A stretch of DNA of 64,000 bases from Dryococelus australis (lineage: Eukaryota > Arthropoda > Insecta > Phasmatodea > Phasmatidae): assembly GCA_029891345.1 (NCBI GenBank), contig CM056994.1:62370251-62434250 (forward strand). Reading direction: 5' to 3'. Below are positions 1-12,323 of the stretch, one piece after another. The translations under genes were made by a program, and so were the position numbers. The notes under the pieces were generated by a model that searched no databases, was not told the origin of the DNA, and worked only from the letters and a program-made list of their open reading frames with translations. Each line of letters begins with the position of its first letter. Position 1 is the stretch's first letter.

Positions 1-1066
1 CTTATTCAGTGTATGTATGATAACTTCAAATTTAATTTAATGACCCTTTTTTTAATGATTATTTTTAAGTTTATGTGCACCCACGTCTACGTAATATGCT
101 AACTATTTATGGTGGGCAATTTTTTTTTATTTTGAAGTCAATTTTATGTGTAAAGTGAATAAAGATAAGTGTGTGCAAATAAAATGTGTTCTTATGTTAC
201 CAGTACCATAATATGGCACGAGTGAGGCCGTGCGCATGTAAAGGCAATGTCAAATTCGGGATACTTAATATTTCAAGCAGACAGCACTAAATATATATTT
301 TCCCGTAAACATTGCCGTGCCTCACTGTGCCACTGCAGAGGTCCAACATGCCGCATAAATTTAGTATAAATTCAACACACTGACGTGAATCGCCTCTCTC
401 AGCACGTTTTCCCAATGCCAGGCCGCTGTTTCAAAGTGAACCGGCCCTGTAATGACAGCAGTAGGGGCCGGCTGCCCGCCATCTTGTAGTGACCGACCAG
501 CAGCTGCCCAGCCTGAGGATCTAGGGCATAGCTTCAGCAGCAAACTGCAATGCTCGCGCCCGGCCGCGCTGCAGAGGATCTAGGTGCTCGCCCAGCTACG
601 TACACGCGACAGTCTGCAATATATTCGCTGCCAGCCCCACCATACTAGTGATTTAAAAAAAAAATATGTATCTTAATATCTATTATAAATAAATAAAGTG
701 CTGTGTTTTGCTTCAAACACAAGGCATCTCCAACAGTGTTAAGTTACTGTTTTGTGCGTAATACGTCCAATTTTCTAGTAATGAAACACCAAATAGTCGT
801 CCAATATGGGGTGGTCTAAAATGCCTTTCTTGGGTATCAAATTAATCAGGATACGTCAAGCTATTAAAATGTAGATAAATACTTATATTTAATTAAAAAG
901 TGTTTTTTTTCTGCACTCGAGATGATTGAACATGAACTTCATGCATAAAATGGCAAGTTTGGGGGGATAGGTAGGGGTGGGTCAAAATCGGCCAAAATTT
1001 TCCAAATTTTTTATTACAACCCTATTCTCGGGAACCATCAGGGGTCGTAATAGAGAGGTTCTACTG
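1..1066. mobile_element. pogo-like DNA transposon, right part
   Basis: This stretch matches 34022-35114 over its whole length with small indels. Both carry the tail reading gtgtatgtat, cttcaaatttaattyaatg and ttatgtgcaccca. It ends at 1066 in ...aatagagaggttctactg followed by TA. The copy at 33472-35114 shows this is the right terminal inverted repeat of an element with TA target duplications, as in the Tc1/mariner-pogo group. The left half lies off the window. No transposase frame is visible here, and only short ORFs occur. Within it, about 390-740 is a GC-richer core also found in the element at about 30473-31328. Confidence 0.75.
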
Positions 1067-1084
1067 TATATCTATCTTGTATAG

Positions 1085-1629
1085 TGAGTTCTCTGGTCCA
1101 AGGCTACTAAATATGGACTTCAAATGGAACCTCTGGCTATTGAACACTTACAAAGAGAATTTAAATTGGAAGTAAAGAAATGTGGTTTTTTTGTTGATAA
1201 ATAAATTCCATGGCTAGCTGCGACACTCAATGGTCTAATTGAAAATGACGGCATAGTTGAAGTTAAGTGTCCGGGAAATACAGCTTCACTTACTCCAGAA
1301 ATGGCTGTGAAACAGAAGAAAGTAAATTTCTAAGCTGTAGAGAACGGGGCATCAAAATAAAAATATAATCATAACTTCATGTTTCAAATAGAGGGCCAAC
1401 TAAACATTTCCCAGAGGTCATATTGTCTCTTGATTTTTGGACTTCATTAGGAAGGGTCGTAAAAAAATTTACAAGGCATGAAACATTATGGTATATAAAA
1501 AGGGAAAGAAAAATGATCAAGTTTTATTTAAATTTGTTTTTGCCAAAAAATTTTCATTGCCCCAAAGATTTCCATGGTGAATGCCTTTTTTGGGAATCAT
1601 GCAGCGCAGAACGAAAAGAAGATATATAA
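1085..1629 (+). pseudogene. YqaJ-type (lambda-exonuclease-like) nuclease relic
   Basis: Frame by frame this reads as a YqaJ-family PD-(D/E)XK nuclease: KYGLQMEPLAIEHL, then KKCGFFVDK, a stop, IPWLAATLNGLIEN, and DGIVEVKCP with LTPEMAV after it. Further on come NFMFQIEGQLNISQR and a C-terminal DFW...FTRHETLW block like the Lys/Phe-rich end of these proteins. YqaJ proteins are phage-recombinase relatives that are common in arthropod genomes, often mobile. This copy is dead: at least two further in-frame stops follow position 1330, and the catalytic Asp of the usual SPDG motif is Asn (TLNG). The N-terminal part is missing and is replaced by the pogo-like element ending at 1066. Confidence 0.72.
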
Positions 1630-1639
1630 ATAAAAAATG

Positions 1640-2700
1640 GAATTTTATGTTTCTAAAATGAAATACAAAAACTTTTCTTGTTAATGTAAGTGGGGAAAAA
1701 AAAAGGATATGATGGCGTGTAAAAAATTTGTATCAAATGTAAATGCTTTCTGTTTTTTTTAAAATTTTTTTGGTTTTTTATTTGGGTGTAAAATTTGTTT
1801 TCACAAAATTTTTGTATTTTTTTTTTTTCTGCAACACACTGATTTTCTTTTTGAAATTACTATGTAGATGTTTAAGTAAAACATGAATTATTATCGATAA
1901 ATTTATATTATCCCGATGCCCTTTTGGGTTTTTCGGGTTTAAATTAAAAGGGAAATTTAAAACAGAAAAATAAATGATTATTTATGGAATTCTACCAAGG
2001 AATTGAACGTTTTTGAGCAATTAAATAAAAAAATCTTTTAAAGACTCAGTTTAAACTTTTTGTATTATTACTTTGTTATTCTTCCTCCCTTTTTTGTTTT
2101 GGGTTTTCCCAAAAAGAAATTTTAAAATGTAATTTTTTTTTTGTATTGAAAAGTATAATAATTTTTCCTTTATTTTTTTTTTTTTTAAAACTACAAAATG
2201 AAAAACTTTTTGTGAATAATTATTCTTCATAGTCCATTTGCAAATTTCGTTTAAAAATTTTTTAAACCCAAACTTTTTTTTTGGGGGCACAGGGCCAAAC
2301 AGGTGCGCTGGGGGAGAAGCACGTTTCAAATTTTTTAAAGGACTTCACCCCATCTACAACCCCAAAATGCGCTCAAAAGGTGATTTTTAAAAGCGGCAAA
2401 CCAAATAAAATGTACAAGATAAGATGCCCAAAAATCTGGGTAGCCGATAACATAATTGAAAATTACGGGGTTTAATTTAAAAACCCCTTTGCCCACCCAG
2501 ATTTATGCAGGCAAAAAAACCCCTGCGATTTAAGTGAATAAACGAGAATTCTACTACAAGCAGCTTAGCCCGGGAAAGGGAATTTCCCTTTCGACTCGAG
2601 AGAGGGCAACCCCCCCAGGGGGCCTTGGATGCAGCCGGGCTACCTCAGAACAGGGGTTTTTTTAATTTGTCGTCACCTCCTTTGCAGGGCGTTTAAGATT
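1640..2700. other. AT-rich gene-free sequence
   Basis: There is no recognisable gene. The sequence is A/T-rich with long T and A runs (for example around 1810-1830 and 2170-2190). From about 2540 it grades into G/C-run sequence. The ORFs here are low-complexity Lys/Phe readings of those runs. Confidence 0.6.
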
Positions 2701-5130
2701 GAGCAGCGTTTCCCAGCATCCCGATAAACCCCCCGGGGGCCCCCGGGGGTTGGGGGAAAAAAAGGGCTTAGTACCCCCCCCCACCGGGGGGAAAGGGATT
2801 CCCCCGGGAAAGATTGGGGAAAAATTTTAAGTTTATCAAAAGGTTCCGGCCCAAAAGCCTACCCGGACCACCCCCGTTTGCCGGAGCCCCGGCGGCCAAG
2901 GAAAAAGGTTTTGGCCAAAGCTACCCCTTAGTTTTTTTGCCCAAAGACCTAAAGGTCCTGCCCCCCAAAGGAATTTTCTCCCGCTTTACCCCTTTTGAGT
3001 TCCTGGCCAAAAACCCTTTCCCTTCTTTTTTTTCGCAAACCCGGGAAACCCCCCAAAAAGCATTACCAAAGGAGTTTTTTTTTAAAAAACAAGGAACTCC
3101 CCCCTTCCTATTTTTCCTTAAACCCTTTTTAAAAAACCCTCATTTTTTAAAAAAACCAACAAAAAATCCTTTCCCCCCCTTTACCTTGGGGCCCCTGCGG
3201 GGGGACCCCCCTTCCCCGGGCCCTTTCACCTTTTCCGGGGCCCCCCAAAGTCCCAAAAACCCAAAGGATTTTTCCAACCCCAACCCTCCCAAAAACCCTT
3301 TAACCCCCCCTTAACCTTTTCCCCTTCCCCGAGTTCCGTTTGGGCCCCCGGAAGACTCCAACTTAAAGGGGCCCCCAAACCCGGAGGTTTCCCCTGAAAG
3401 GTTGAACCCTCCTTTTTCCTTTCCCTCCCCCCCCCCAAAAAAAAAAAAAAACCCTTTTTTTTTAAATCAGGATTGCCAGGAAAACCTCCCAAAAAAAAAA
3501 TTAAACCCCCAAAAAAACCCCTAATTTTTTAAACCCTTTTTAATTTTAAACCCCAAAACAACCAACAAAAACAAAATTTTAAAATTAAAAATTTTTTTAA
3601 AAACAAAACAAAACCCCCCCAAAATTTATAAATCCTTAAAACCCCCTTTAAAATTCAAAACCCAACCCTTTTTTCCCTTTTTTTTCCCCCCCCCAAAAAA
3701 TAAAACCAATTCCCCTTTAACCAAAAAATAAACAATTTAACTTCCCCCAACCCTTTTAAAAATTTTCCCCAATCCTAACCCTTTTCCCCAAAAATCCCCC
3801 ACATAAAACCCCAAAATTTTTAAATTTTTTTCCCCCATTCCCTTTTATCCCCCCTTTTTTTCCAATATTTTTAAAATTATCCAATTAAAACCCAAAACCC
3901 CCAAATTTTTTTAAAAAACCAAAAACCCAAAATTTCCCAAACTTCCTTAAATCTCCCCCCCAAACAAAAAAATTAATTAAAAAATTCCCCGGTGTTCCTT
4001 AAACTTCAAAACCCCTCTTTTTCCCCCTTTTGGAAAAATTTCCTCTTTTCCCATCCACACCAACGGGTCCTCCAAAATCCCCCCGGGTAACTTCATTCTA
4101 GATTTTGCCCCTCCGGAAACGCACCCCCCAAATTTTTAGATACCCCCCCTTTAATTTTTAAAAAACCCCACCATTCCCAAGAGAATGGTCTAAACCCCCA
4201 ACATTCGACCCCAAAAGGGTTTATTATGTTTTGGGGGGTTTGTCCCACCACAACCTTTTGGTTAAAAAAGAGGAAAATTTATTTTAAAACCCCCCAAAAA
4301 ACCCCGGGTTCCATTTCCCGAATCCCCACTCCTACCTTTTAAATTAACTTTTTGGAACCCAACACCTCAGTAAAAGGTGTAAATTTTGATTAAAAATTTT
4401 AACTTACCTTGTCCCCCCCAACAATCTTTTTAAAACCCCCCAATTAGAATTGGAAAACCAAAAAAAATTTTTCCCCAAAAAAAAATTTCAATTTTAAACC
4501 CCCAAATGTTTAAACCCCCAAAATTCTTTTCCTTCCCCACAAAAGGGAGGGGATTTTTTTAATTTAATTTTTAAATTTTCCCTTTTTTAAAACTCTGATT
4601 TGTGGGGGGCATATAACCAATAAATTTTCAATATTTTAACCTGTATCTTATAAAATATATTTAAATAAAAACTTTTTTTTACACATAATCCCACCAAAAA
4701 AAATTTTTATATAAAGTTATCAAGGGGAAACCGGAAACACAAATAGGTGTTGTGTCCCCAACCTCCCCCAAAAGCCCCTTCATTAAGAGTTTACTTATTT
4801 TGGGGAATAACCTTCCCTACCACAAAAAGCTCTCTTATGAAAAGGAATTTTTATTAAAAAATAAAAAAAATTTTTTTTTTCCCCATTTTAAAATATTATT
4901 TAAAAAAAAATTTATTTTTTTTGGGGAAACCAAAAAATTCAAAAAATTCCCCTCCCATTTTCCCAAACTATGGGAAAAATTTTTCCCTTTACTCTTTTAA
5001 ATTCCCCTTTGTGTCCTTGTTTTTTTTTATCTTTAGACTCTCCATCTCAATCACCTTTCTAATTAACCCATTAAATTCAAAACCTTTCCAAATTTGAAAC
5101 AAAACCCAATCCCCTACCCCAACCAAACTT
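2700..5130. other. Homopolymer-smeared, G-poor anomalous sequence
   Basis: Almost every base sits in a run of 2 to 15 identical bases. From 3481 to 3990 there is not a single G in 510 bases, and G stays scarce to about 5130. The 2700-3400 part is instead C/G-run rich. The longest reading, at 2814-3314, is a Pro/Phe/Lys smear with no family resemblance. The texture is unlike anything else in the window, and a poor consensus or assembly error is the likeliest cause. A genuine strand-asymmetric satellite cannot be excluded by eye. Nothing in it should be annotated as coding. Confidence 0.7.
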
Positions 5131-5137
5131 CGCCCCT

Positions 5138-6660
5138 TTACCCACCTAAAAGACCTCTGCAGACTGCGAAGACTGCACCTTCCTTGCAGCTTGGATAAGG
5201 CTCGTCTACAACTGCAACAGCCGACAGTAAGGGCAGCTCACCTCCTGAGGTAACTAACGTCCTGCACCCAGTACCCTTGTACCCAGTCAACTTCCATGAC
5301 TCCGTGGTAGCAGGTCGTCGCACCTTAGTTTACCCTCTGGATAATCCCTGTAAATTGTGAGACGCTGTAAAATTGTGTAATTCAATGTAAAATAATTTCT
5401 ATATACTTTATAAATTATTTATTATGCTCACTTTCATCTGTTTCAAAACGTAATAAATTTTTACTTACTATTTTTAGGTAGTCAATTATTCTTGTATAGA
5501 TTAGCCGGGACTTACCTCCTTTCCTAAGTATGTAATAAAACTTGCGTAATTTAAAAATAAATGCTTAACGTCATTTTAAACTTAGTTCTCGGGTCATTAA
5601 TAATTATAGCATTTTTTTGTGTGTGAGAGAAGTTTGTGACAGGTACAATAATTTAACCCCGCTGGAGATTAGCTATGAGGTGCACCGAACTCTACAGGAA
5701 ACGGAGCTTGCATAAAGCCTAGTCTGCACAAGACACACCGCAGCTCCTGAGTTTCCGGTGTTACCGTGTCTACTTCCAGTGACGCCCCAATATCAGACTG
5801 TACGTCTGCAAGTCAGAGCCTTGGGTGTGACTGCACAAGTTACGCCCCCAGGACTGCACGTCGGCAGAAAAGGTCGGATGACAGAACAGATGCATTATAA
5901 GAAGGGTGGATTTCAGTGCCATAGACGATGTAGAGAATGCAGTGCTTTAGAGAGACCTTTCAAAGCCAACCCCACTATCACAACAAGTGAGGTCGTACGT
6001 CCTCCTTCCGAACCTGAGTCAGTATCTAGGTCGATATAACCTTTTGTTCCCCTAGATCACTGGTCGCCTTTGAATAAGTATCTTGGTGCCTGTTGGCTGG
6101 AATACGATCCAGAAGGAACTCACACTGCTCAGCCGAAGCCATCATCATTGGTAGCAAGCGTTACCCCAACCCAAGTAGACCCTCCACAGACCGAACCGAA
6201 CTTGTGTTTGATTAAGTTGGCTTCGGGGAAAACGGTCCGGGTCCAACTCCTGCCTAAGGTGGTCCCCAAGCCCTAAGTAGTGTCGTCTCTCACGAATTAT
6301 GTCTCCATACATTGGCCTATGCGACCCATCTGAATAGCACCGATCTCTCCAGCCAGGTGGTCCACCTCCACCAGCTCGATCATCTAAAACCTCCTTCACA
6401 CCATAACTTGGGACAACTGGCATCCCCTTTTGGTAACCATAGTAGTGAGGAAGATAGAACTCCCTGGATGGGAAACTATCTCGTTCCGCCTCACTCTGGG
6501 GTTTGTCTCCCCTCTTTTCCGAAGGTACCCTCCCATTAAACGGCCACCCACGGAATCTAAACCCACCACGACCCGCCGGACTAACATATTCGCCTACATG
6601 GCGCGGTAGGATTACCTGATGAACTAGAGAGGGTAGTCAGCGCCTTAACCACCTACACCT
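5138..6660 (+). mobile_element. Dispersed repeat family B, copy 1
   Basis: Two blocks recur elsewhere in the window. The first, with gactccgtggtagcagg at 5298, matches 59640-59790 (gactccgcggtagcagg at 59723). The second, at about 6060-6280, codes for a Pro-rich peptide with GKTVRVQLLPKVVPKP. It resembles GKVIKIAVPPKITPKARI at about 60720 and a matching stretch at about 17160-17240. The order (regulatory-like block, AT-rich block, then Pro-rich reading) is the same at 59.4-61.2 kb. This fits the LTR and 5' internal region of a retrotransposon, but no RT or protease is present, so the class is inferred. Confidence 0.5.
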
Positions 6661-7180
6661 CGGGGTACAGCATGCATTAGTACGAAGTCTGCTGTGGGCA
6701 GTACCGCAGTATTTCGTACTACCACCTTAGCCCGCTGAGGCAGGGCTGACTTACCAGGGTACTCACTCACCAATTTTCTTGGTTCTGGTGTAGAGGTAAA
6801 CCAGCTGGGGCCAGCAGTTGATTGGGTGGTGCTAGTTGGCGAGGTGCCATATGGAGAGGCCAGGTATCTCTGGCTCCAGGTGGTGGCTGCACTGCTTCCA
6901 CAAAATGAGTTTGCAATACCTAACCTTGTGTCACGTCTAGTGACTAGCGCTCCTACAGGATGTGTCTCAACGGCAAGTCTGGTGTGCGGGGTGAAATAAA
7001 CGGGGGTGCTGTCTGAAGAAGACTGCTTATCCAGGTACCAGGCGGACTGAGCACTTTCCCGTGGGAAGTGTGGAGGTGGTGTTGGTGCACACTCGCTTAG
7101 CAGTAAAGAACTCCACCCTTTTCTCCTCCCTTCGAGTACCGTACCTTTCCCTGAAGGGCATAGATGCAGTATTGAATCTT
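6660..7180. other. Unassigned repeat-like sequence
   Basis: No gene is seen. The sequence lies between family-B copy 1 and a family-1 LTR and is probably internal or flanking retroelement sequence. I could not align it to anything else in the window. Confidence 0.4.
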
Positions 7181-8478
7181 AACGTACTTTCAGTTGGCGC
7201 AAGCAGATAAGCAGAACCCTATCTATGTGTAGACCTCTAGTGTTGGAGCTCTACTTTTCTGTACACTGGGGTGCACAGAACGGATGGCCGTCGAAGGTGA
7301 TGTGTGTTTAATGACGTGCAGGTTCCTGAATGGATTCTGTAGTCCTACACTATGGTTCGTAATATTATCACATCCGGTCGCTTGCTTGCTCCGTCTAGAA
7401 GTAGAGTTCCTAGTATCTGGCAAGATTTACCTCTAAACAAATTCACTCTCAGGATAGGTTAAAATGGGATTTATTATAAACAATAAATACTAGTGACTCA
7501 TACCCACTACTAAGCAAAGTGCGTACGAAAGTAAGCTACGTTTAAACAGGTAGAGGTGACCTGCTCCTAGACTACTCAAGTATAGAATGAACTCGACGGC
7601 AATGAAAACAACTCTGACACAGCAGTTACTCTAATCTGGGGTTGTCTAGTTGAGACCTTACAACGGGGCCGCTACCAAAATGACAGGGGGTATAGTTGCC
7701 ACTTACCAGCAAGTAGCTGTGGCTGTTGAACAGGGGGTATCAACAGCGGAACTGTGGAGTGAAGTTGAGCAGGCTTCTGGAGATGTTGAGCTTCTGGAAG
7801 CTGGTGGTGGTTGAAGCCTCTGGAGCTCCTGGTTGTTGGTGGCGGCAGCCACTGGTGGTCGCTGAAGAACTGGAAACTCTTGGAGAGCACCATAACGGCC
7901 TAGAGTCAGTAGAGAGCCCCAGCACCGAAGTGTTGAAGCGAGCTACTGGAGAATACAACTGGTTTCTTCGGCTTCACACTGCCTTATACTGTGCGTTCAG
8001 CCGGCCAATTCCTGGGCTAGAGTGGGAGGCATGATGCCACTGTGTGACATCTGCCTTGGTGCAAGCGGGGTGGGAGAACTAACCTTGTGCTCGGCTACAT
8101 GGCCTCGGGTGCTCAGCCATCATCGGAAGGTTTGGTGGCACTGTCTAACAGGTGCTTCGGGGAGGCTGATGTGTTCTGTGGCCGCTTGGAACAATGCTTG
8201 CTTCACGTCCTAGGATCACCTACTAGGGTTGGAGTGATCTTGTGTACTCTTATGAATAACGTGCTGGGTTTGACCCTTCCTCGGGATACGTAGATACTAC
8301 ATGAGTAGTGCCAAGAAGTTGGCTCTGGTACATCAGGAAAATACCACGTGTCTGTAACTGTCTCTGCACAGGAACATGCTGTAGCCATCTCTTCTAGGGT
8401 TGTGGTTTCTGGTAGATGTAACATATTAAGATGAGTTGTAGTCATGTTTAATATAACTCATATAAGCGACACGCATCA
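7180..8478 (-). mobile_element. LTR family 1, minus-strand copy
   Basis: Read on the minus strand it starts at 8478 with TGATGCGTGTCGCTTATA. This is the same start as the copies at 24754, 50801 and 53579 (minus) and 9727 (plus). It contains the conserved block around 7225-7250 (gagctccaacactag on the minus strand; gagccccaaccacta in other copies) and a TATA-like CAGTATAAGG near 7985. The inner boundary at about 7180 is approximate. The short ORFs on both strands inside are readings of LTR sequence. Confidence 0.58.
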
Positions 8479-9726
8479 TAATAAAAGAACTTGAGATTTA
8501 TCTCAAGGTTTAGAAACTGTTCAATAGAATCGCTCGGACTAGGCTAAAACTAAAAATCACAGACTCGCAGACCTCTAGTGTCAAGTCACATTTGCAGCTT
8601 GTGATCGGTGAGAAGCATAACACACATTTAGAACATAGCAAAATTCTCATTCAAGATGAAAGCTATCATGAATTCTCGCCCATTATGCTCACTGAGCATA
8701 TATTCTAATGACCTGTCTGTGTTGACACCAGGCAATTTCCTCATGATGGAGCCACCGACAGTTGTCCTAGAGCCAGACCTCAGCAACATACCTCTCAACC
8801 ACTGTTGATGCTGGCAACTGGTGAAGAATACATAAAGATTGTGGAAGCACTGGCACATTGAATACCTGCACACTAACCAGCAGCATCAGAAGTGGTAAAA
8901 GGGTGCCTGATTCCTCCAGATAAAGGACCTGGTATTTATTTATAATGAATGTGTGTCTCCACTGCACCAGCACAAAAGTGCTGGTGCAGTGCAGTGGTTG
9001 AATTACATTTTGAGAATGACTGCAATATCAGGTATGCTACTATGTGCACTGCACAGGGACACTTGAACACACACATTATAAAACTGTTTGCTTTCAAGAT
9101 GTTTTCAACAGACTTAGGTGTCTAGGAAGTTGACTGTACATATGCTGCCATCACAGTGTTTGAATTGAATTCCTACCACCGGTCGTGGCGTGTCTTGTGG
9201 TCACTACTGGAACTAGTTCATCACTAGTACTTTGCCACACTAGCTGCTTGTTTTTTCATGTACACTAGTGGACACAATACACTATGTCTGTTCTATTTTC
9301 GAGCTTCCAGCAGCCATTCAGTGAATTCCCCCCTCCACCCCCCAAGACAATTACACAATGGAACAATGTGACCGCCACGAAAAAGACAAACAAACTTTAC
9401 CTGTAATTTGACTAACAGGACGTTAAAAAAATATCCCATACTGACAAAATATCTTTGTTGATTAATCTATTGATTAATTACAAGACTGCTGGCAAAATAA
9501 GATATTAAAAAACCCAGTGTTTCCAATGTAACTTTACATTTTGACTTTCATGAATACTGCTAAAGACTGTTCGTGATAAAGTGAGCACTTTTAAAATCAA
9601 CCTTAGAAGAAAAGTCACTGTTCCTACATGCATATATTTTAAAGGGCGCACGAGTGACATGCACCTAGTAATGAAGGCAACGACGGATGGAAAATAGTTC
9701 CATATTTTAACACTGAATAAAAAGTG
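8479..9726. other. Gene-free interval with one perfect hairpin
   Basis: No coding or element signature is found apart from an inverted repeat. The arms at 8960-8973 and 8978-8991 (cactgcaccagcac / gtgctggtgcagtg) are perfectly complementary over 14 bp and separated by aaaa. Confidence 0.6.
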
Positions 9727-10105
9727 TGACATGTGTCGCTTATACCACTATTAATACGATTACGACTCATCTCACTTCAAACCCAGTATACCTACTTCTA
9801 CCCATGAGAGAGTCAAACCCAGCACGCCAACGCTTACACTGACGTCGTGGCCTGTCACAATCCTGGAGGGCAGCAGGACACTTGGATAAGAGGGGTAGCA
9901 CAAGCCAACGGCGCGTAACCCCCTCCCGCGCTGAGTCAACAAGCTGTCAGCCACCTCAGGGCATGGCCGAGCGCCACCGAAGATACGTAAAGGGCGAGAG
10001 ATGACTAGAGGGATGCTACCCCCACTCCGGCCTCGCACCAGAGGGACGTCACAAGCTCCTCCCTGCGACCGCTGCAACAACAGCAATCCTGATTATATTC
10101 CTGAC

Positions 10106-10113
10106 TATATAAG
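10106..10113 (+). promoter_or_regulatory. TATA box of the family-1 LTR
   Basis: TATATAAG is followed by tccgtgcg. The equivalent place in the other plus-strand copy reads ataataaaagtccatgcg (42814), and a minus-strand copy has CTATATAAGTC at 50431-50440. Conservation of position and following bases among copies supports a retrotransposon promoter. Confidence 0.55.
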
Positions 10114-10329
10114 TCCGTGCGCGGTGGACCACACCAGTTGTTCCATCCAGTTCTTCAAGCTAGCTCCACCACTTCAAGTGCTGGGGCCTCCGACTACTGC
10201 GATATCTTCAGCAGCCCTCCAGAGGCTGCCAGCCTTGCCGTCACCGTTAGATCTCTGCAGTACCTGCGACCAGAAGCTCCAGTGACGTCAATCGACAACA
10301 GTTACCAGAGGCTCTTCATTGGTAACTAG

Positions 10330-10855
10330 TAAGGATGTAACAATTACACTATTCCTCAATTCTTGATCTCAGCGCCGATACCACTCTGGATTCTCGATTC
10401 CTAAACTCGCGATTCGTTTAGTTACACACACTTACTTTACAGAACAAATTAATATATAGGAGAGTGTGAAATTTAATAATTTAAACTAGGCCTACACTAG
10501 TAGTAGGCCTATTACTAAAATAAATAATTATAACACTTGAACATTGAGAGCATATTCATATGAAATCCCCAAACGCTCAAAAGAGGCATATAAGAGAATA
10601 TTGAAAATGCGCACGAGCATGCGCGCGCACACACACACATCATTATATATTATGTCCACATAGTTTATTAAAAATTTTTCCAAACCTCACTTATCATGAT
10701 AAATGTTCACCAACATAATAAATCATTAAATAGTTTGCGAGACTTGCACTTATTGAAAAGTAATCATAGTAAAATTTTTTTAAAGCAGTAATTATTTAAA
10801 AGCCTCCAATTCTAAAATACATTATCATTTTGGTAAATTCAAAATTTTTCTGGGA

Positions 10856-10911
<56 letters not shown>

Positions 10912-11708
10912 TTGCACTAAATTTTTTTAATACAAAGTCTGTATTTGTATTAATTTCTTGCACACTTTACACTCGCCTTTGCACTTTTACCGTGACATAA
11001 AATGTCCAAAAAACAGACACTTTACGGTCTTTTAGATTGTCTGCAGCATCTTCCATAATATAAAAGACTTTTAATGAAACAGTTTGTTTAATATGTCAAA
11101 TAAGATATCACACATTCGTTTCATGCTCATATGCCAAATGTTAGTAAACAAGTGGCCGCCATAAAATAAAGCACACATTCGAGTTGTGAGTGTTCACTTC
11201 GCACGATTGGAGGCAGTTTGTTGTCAAACTTTCAATAGTTTATCTCGAAGTACATGTTTTACTACGTGTGTAATCTTTGGAATGTTTGTTTACATCTGGT
11301 TTCACAAGAAAAAATGATGTATTTACGCGTTGTTGCATTTAGAAATTGTCTAGAGACGAAATTGAGAATTTTTTCATCTCTACAATTTCTCAATATTCCC
11401 AAGACTCGCACGCATCTAGATATTTACAGTGCCAATTGGTGATATAATATAGGATAAGTGTTTATTTCTTATGGAGAAAGCATAATTGGTGTGATATCGC
11501 GCATTTGTTGTATTTCGGGTTATTTTGCACTTTAACTTGTATTTCGGTGTTATTTCGTTTTAACGGGATTTACAAAATCGTACCACTAGTGATAAGTTAT
11601 GTATTTGTAGGAATCAGGTTTAAATGCTTTGATTCTTCGTCTTCCAATTCACGATTATACGATTCTTCAAGAATAGCGGGTATTGAGGAATCGAGTTTGA
11701 CATCTCTA
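10330..11708. mobile_element. hAT-type non-autonomous transposon with perfect 8-bp TSD
   Basis: Both sides carry GTAACTAG (10322-10329 and 11709-11716), a perfect 8-bp target duplication. The termini are imperfect inverted repeats: TAAGGATGT...ATTCCTCAAT on the left and, reverse-complemented, TAGAGATGT...ATTCCTCAAT on the right. TAG-start termini and 8-bp duplications are hAT features. The interior holds an AT microsatellite (10859-10905) and a short ORF at 11254, but no transposase. It inserted into the LTR of the surrounding family-1 element. Confidence 0.85.
10859..10905. repeat. (AT)n microsatellite
   Basis: About 47 bases of uninterrupted AT lie inside the hAT element at 10330-11708. 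Confidence 0.95.
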
Positions 11709-12323
11709 GTAACTAGACATTCCACACACCAACCTTCACCACCTCTTATAGACACACTGCTTTCTAGATAGTTCTTTTTTATATTAATTAATCTTCAACA
11801 GTTTTTATTAAACTTTCTCAATTAGCCTAATACCAGGTCACCTACATCTGGCTAACGTACGTTACTTCCAGCCACCCATCTGCTTGGCAGGAGCTAGCAC
11901 GAGTCACTGTGTTAACTAAGCAATTAATAAACACAGCTTCGTTTCTTTCAACTGCGAGTCTCATTTCTAGAATACTTCCAAGTCAGCTGCTAGGAGAACA
12001 TTGAGTTGTACACTACCGACCGTGGACGGGAGATTTTATTACGAACCAGCTATGATTGGGGACGCCCCTTCAGTACACACCCATTAGACGGCCATTTATT
12101 GTATTCCCACCGAGCACCCAGGTGCTGGAGGAATAAAATAGAGGAGCCCCAACCACTACGAATACTTTTCAACCCAGGAGAGACAGTACACCAAAGTTAT
12201 ATCCTCACAGCTGCTGGCAGGGATATTTGCTCGGGTACTACGGCCTGGCCTTGGCTGAGAAAACACACCCAGTAATAGCAGTGGTAGCCCCCATGACTCC
12301 ACACCTCTGATCGGCTCGTTAGA

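Noticed and set aside
2814-3492. Overlapping 166- and 88-codon ORFs on both strands
   Set aside because: They are Pro/Phe/Lys/Gly readings of homopolymer runs in the anomalous region, with no domain and no codon structure.
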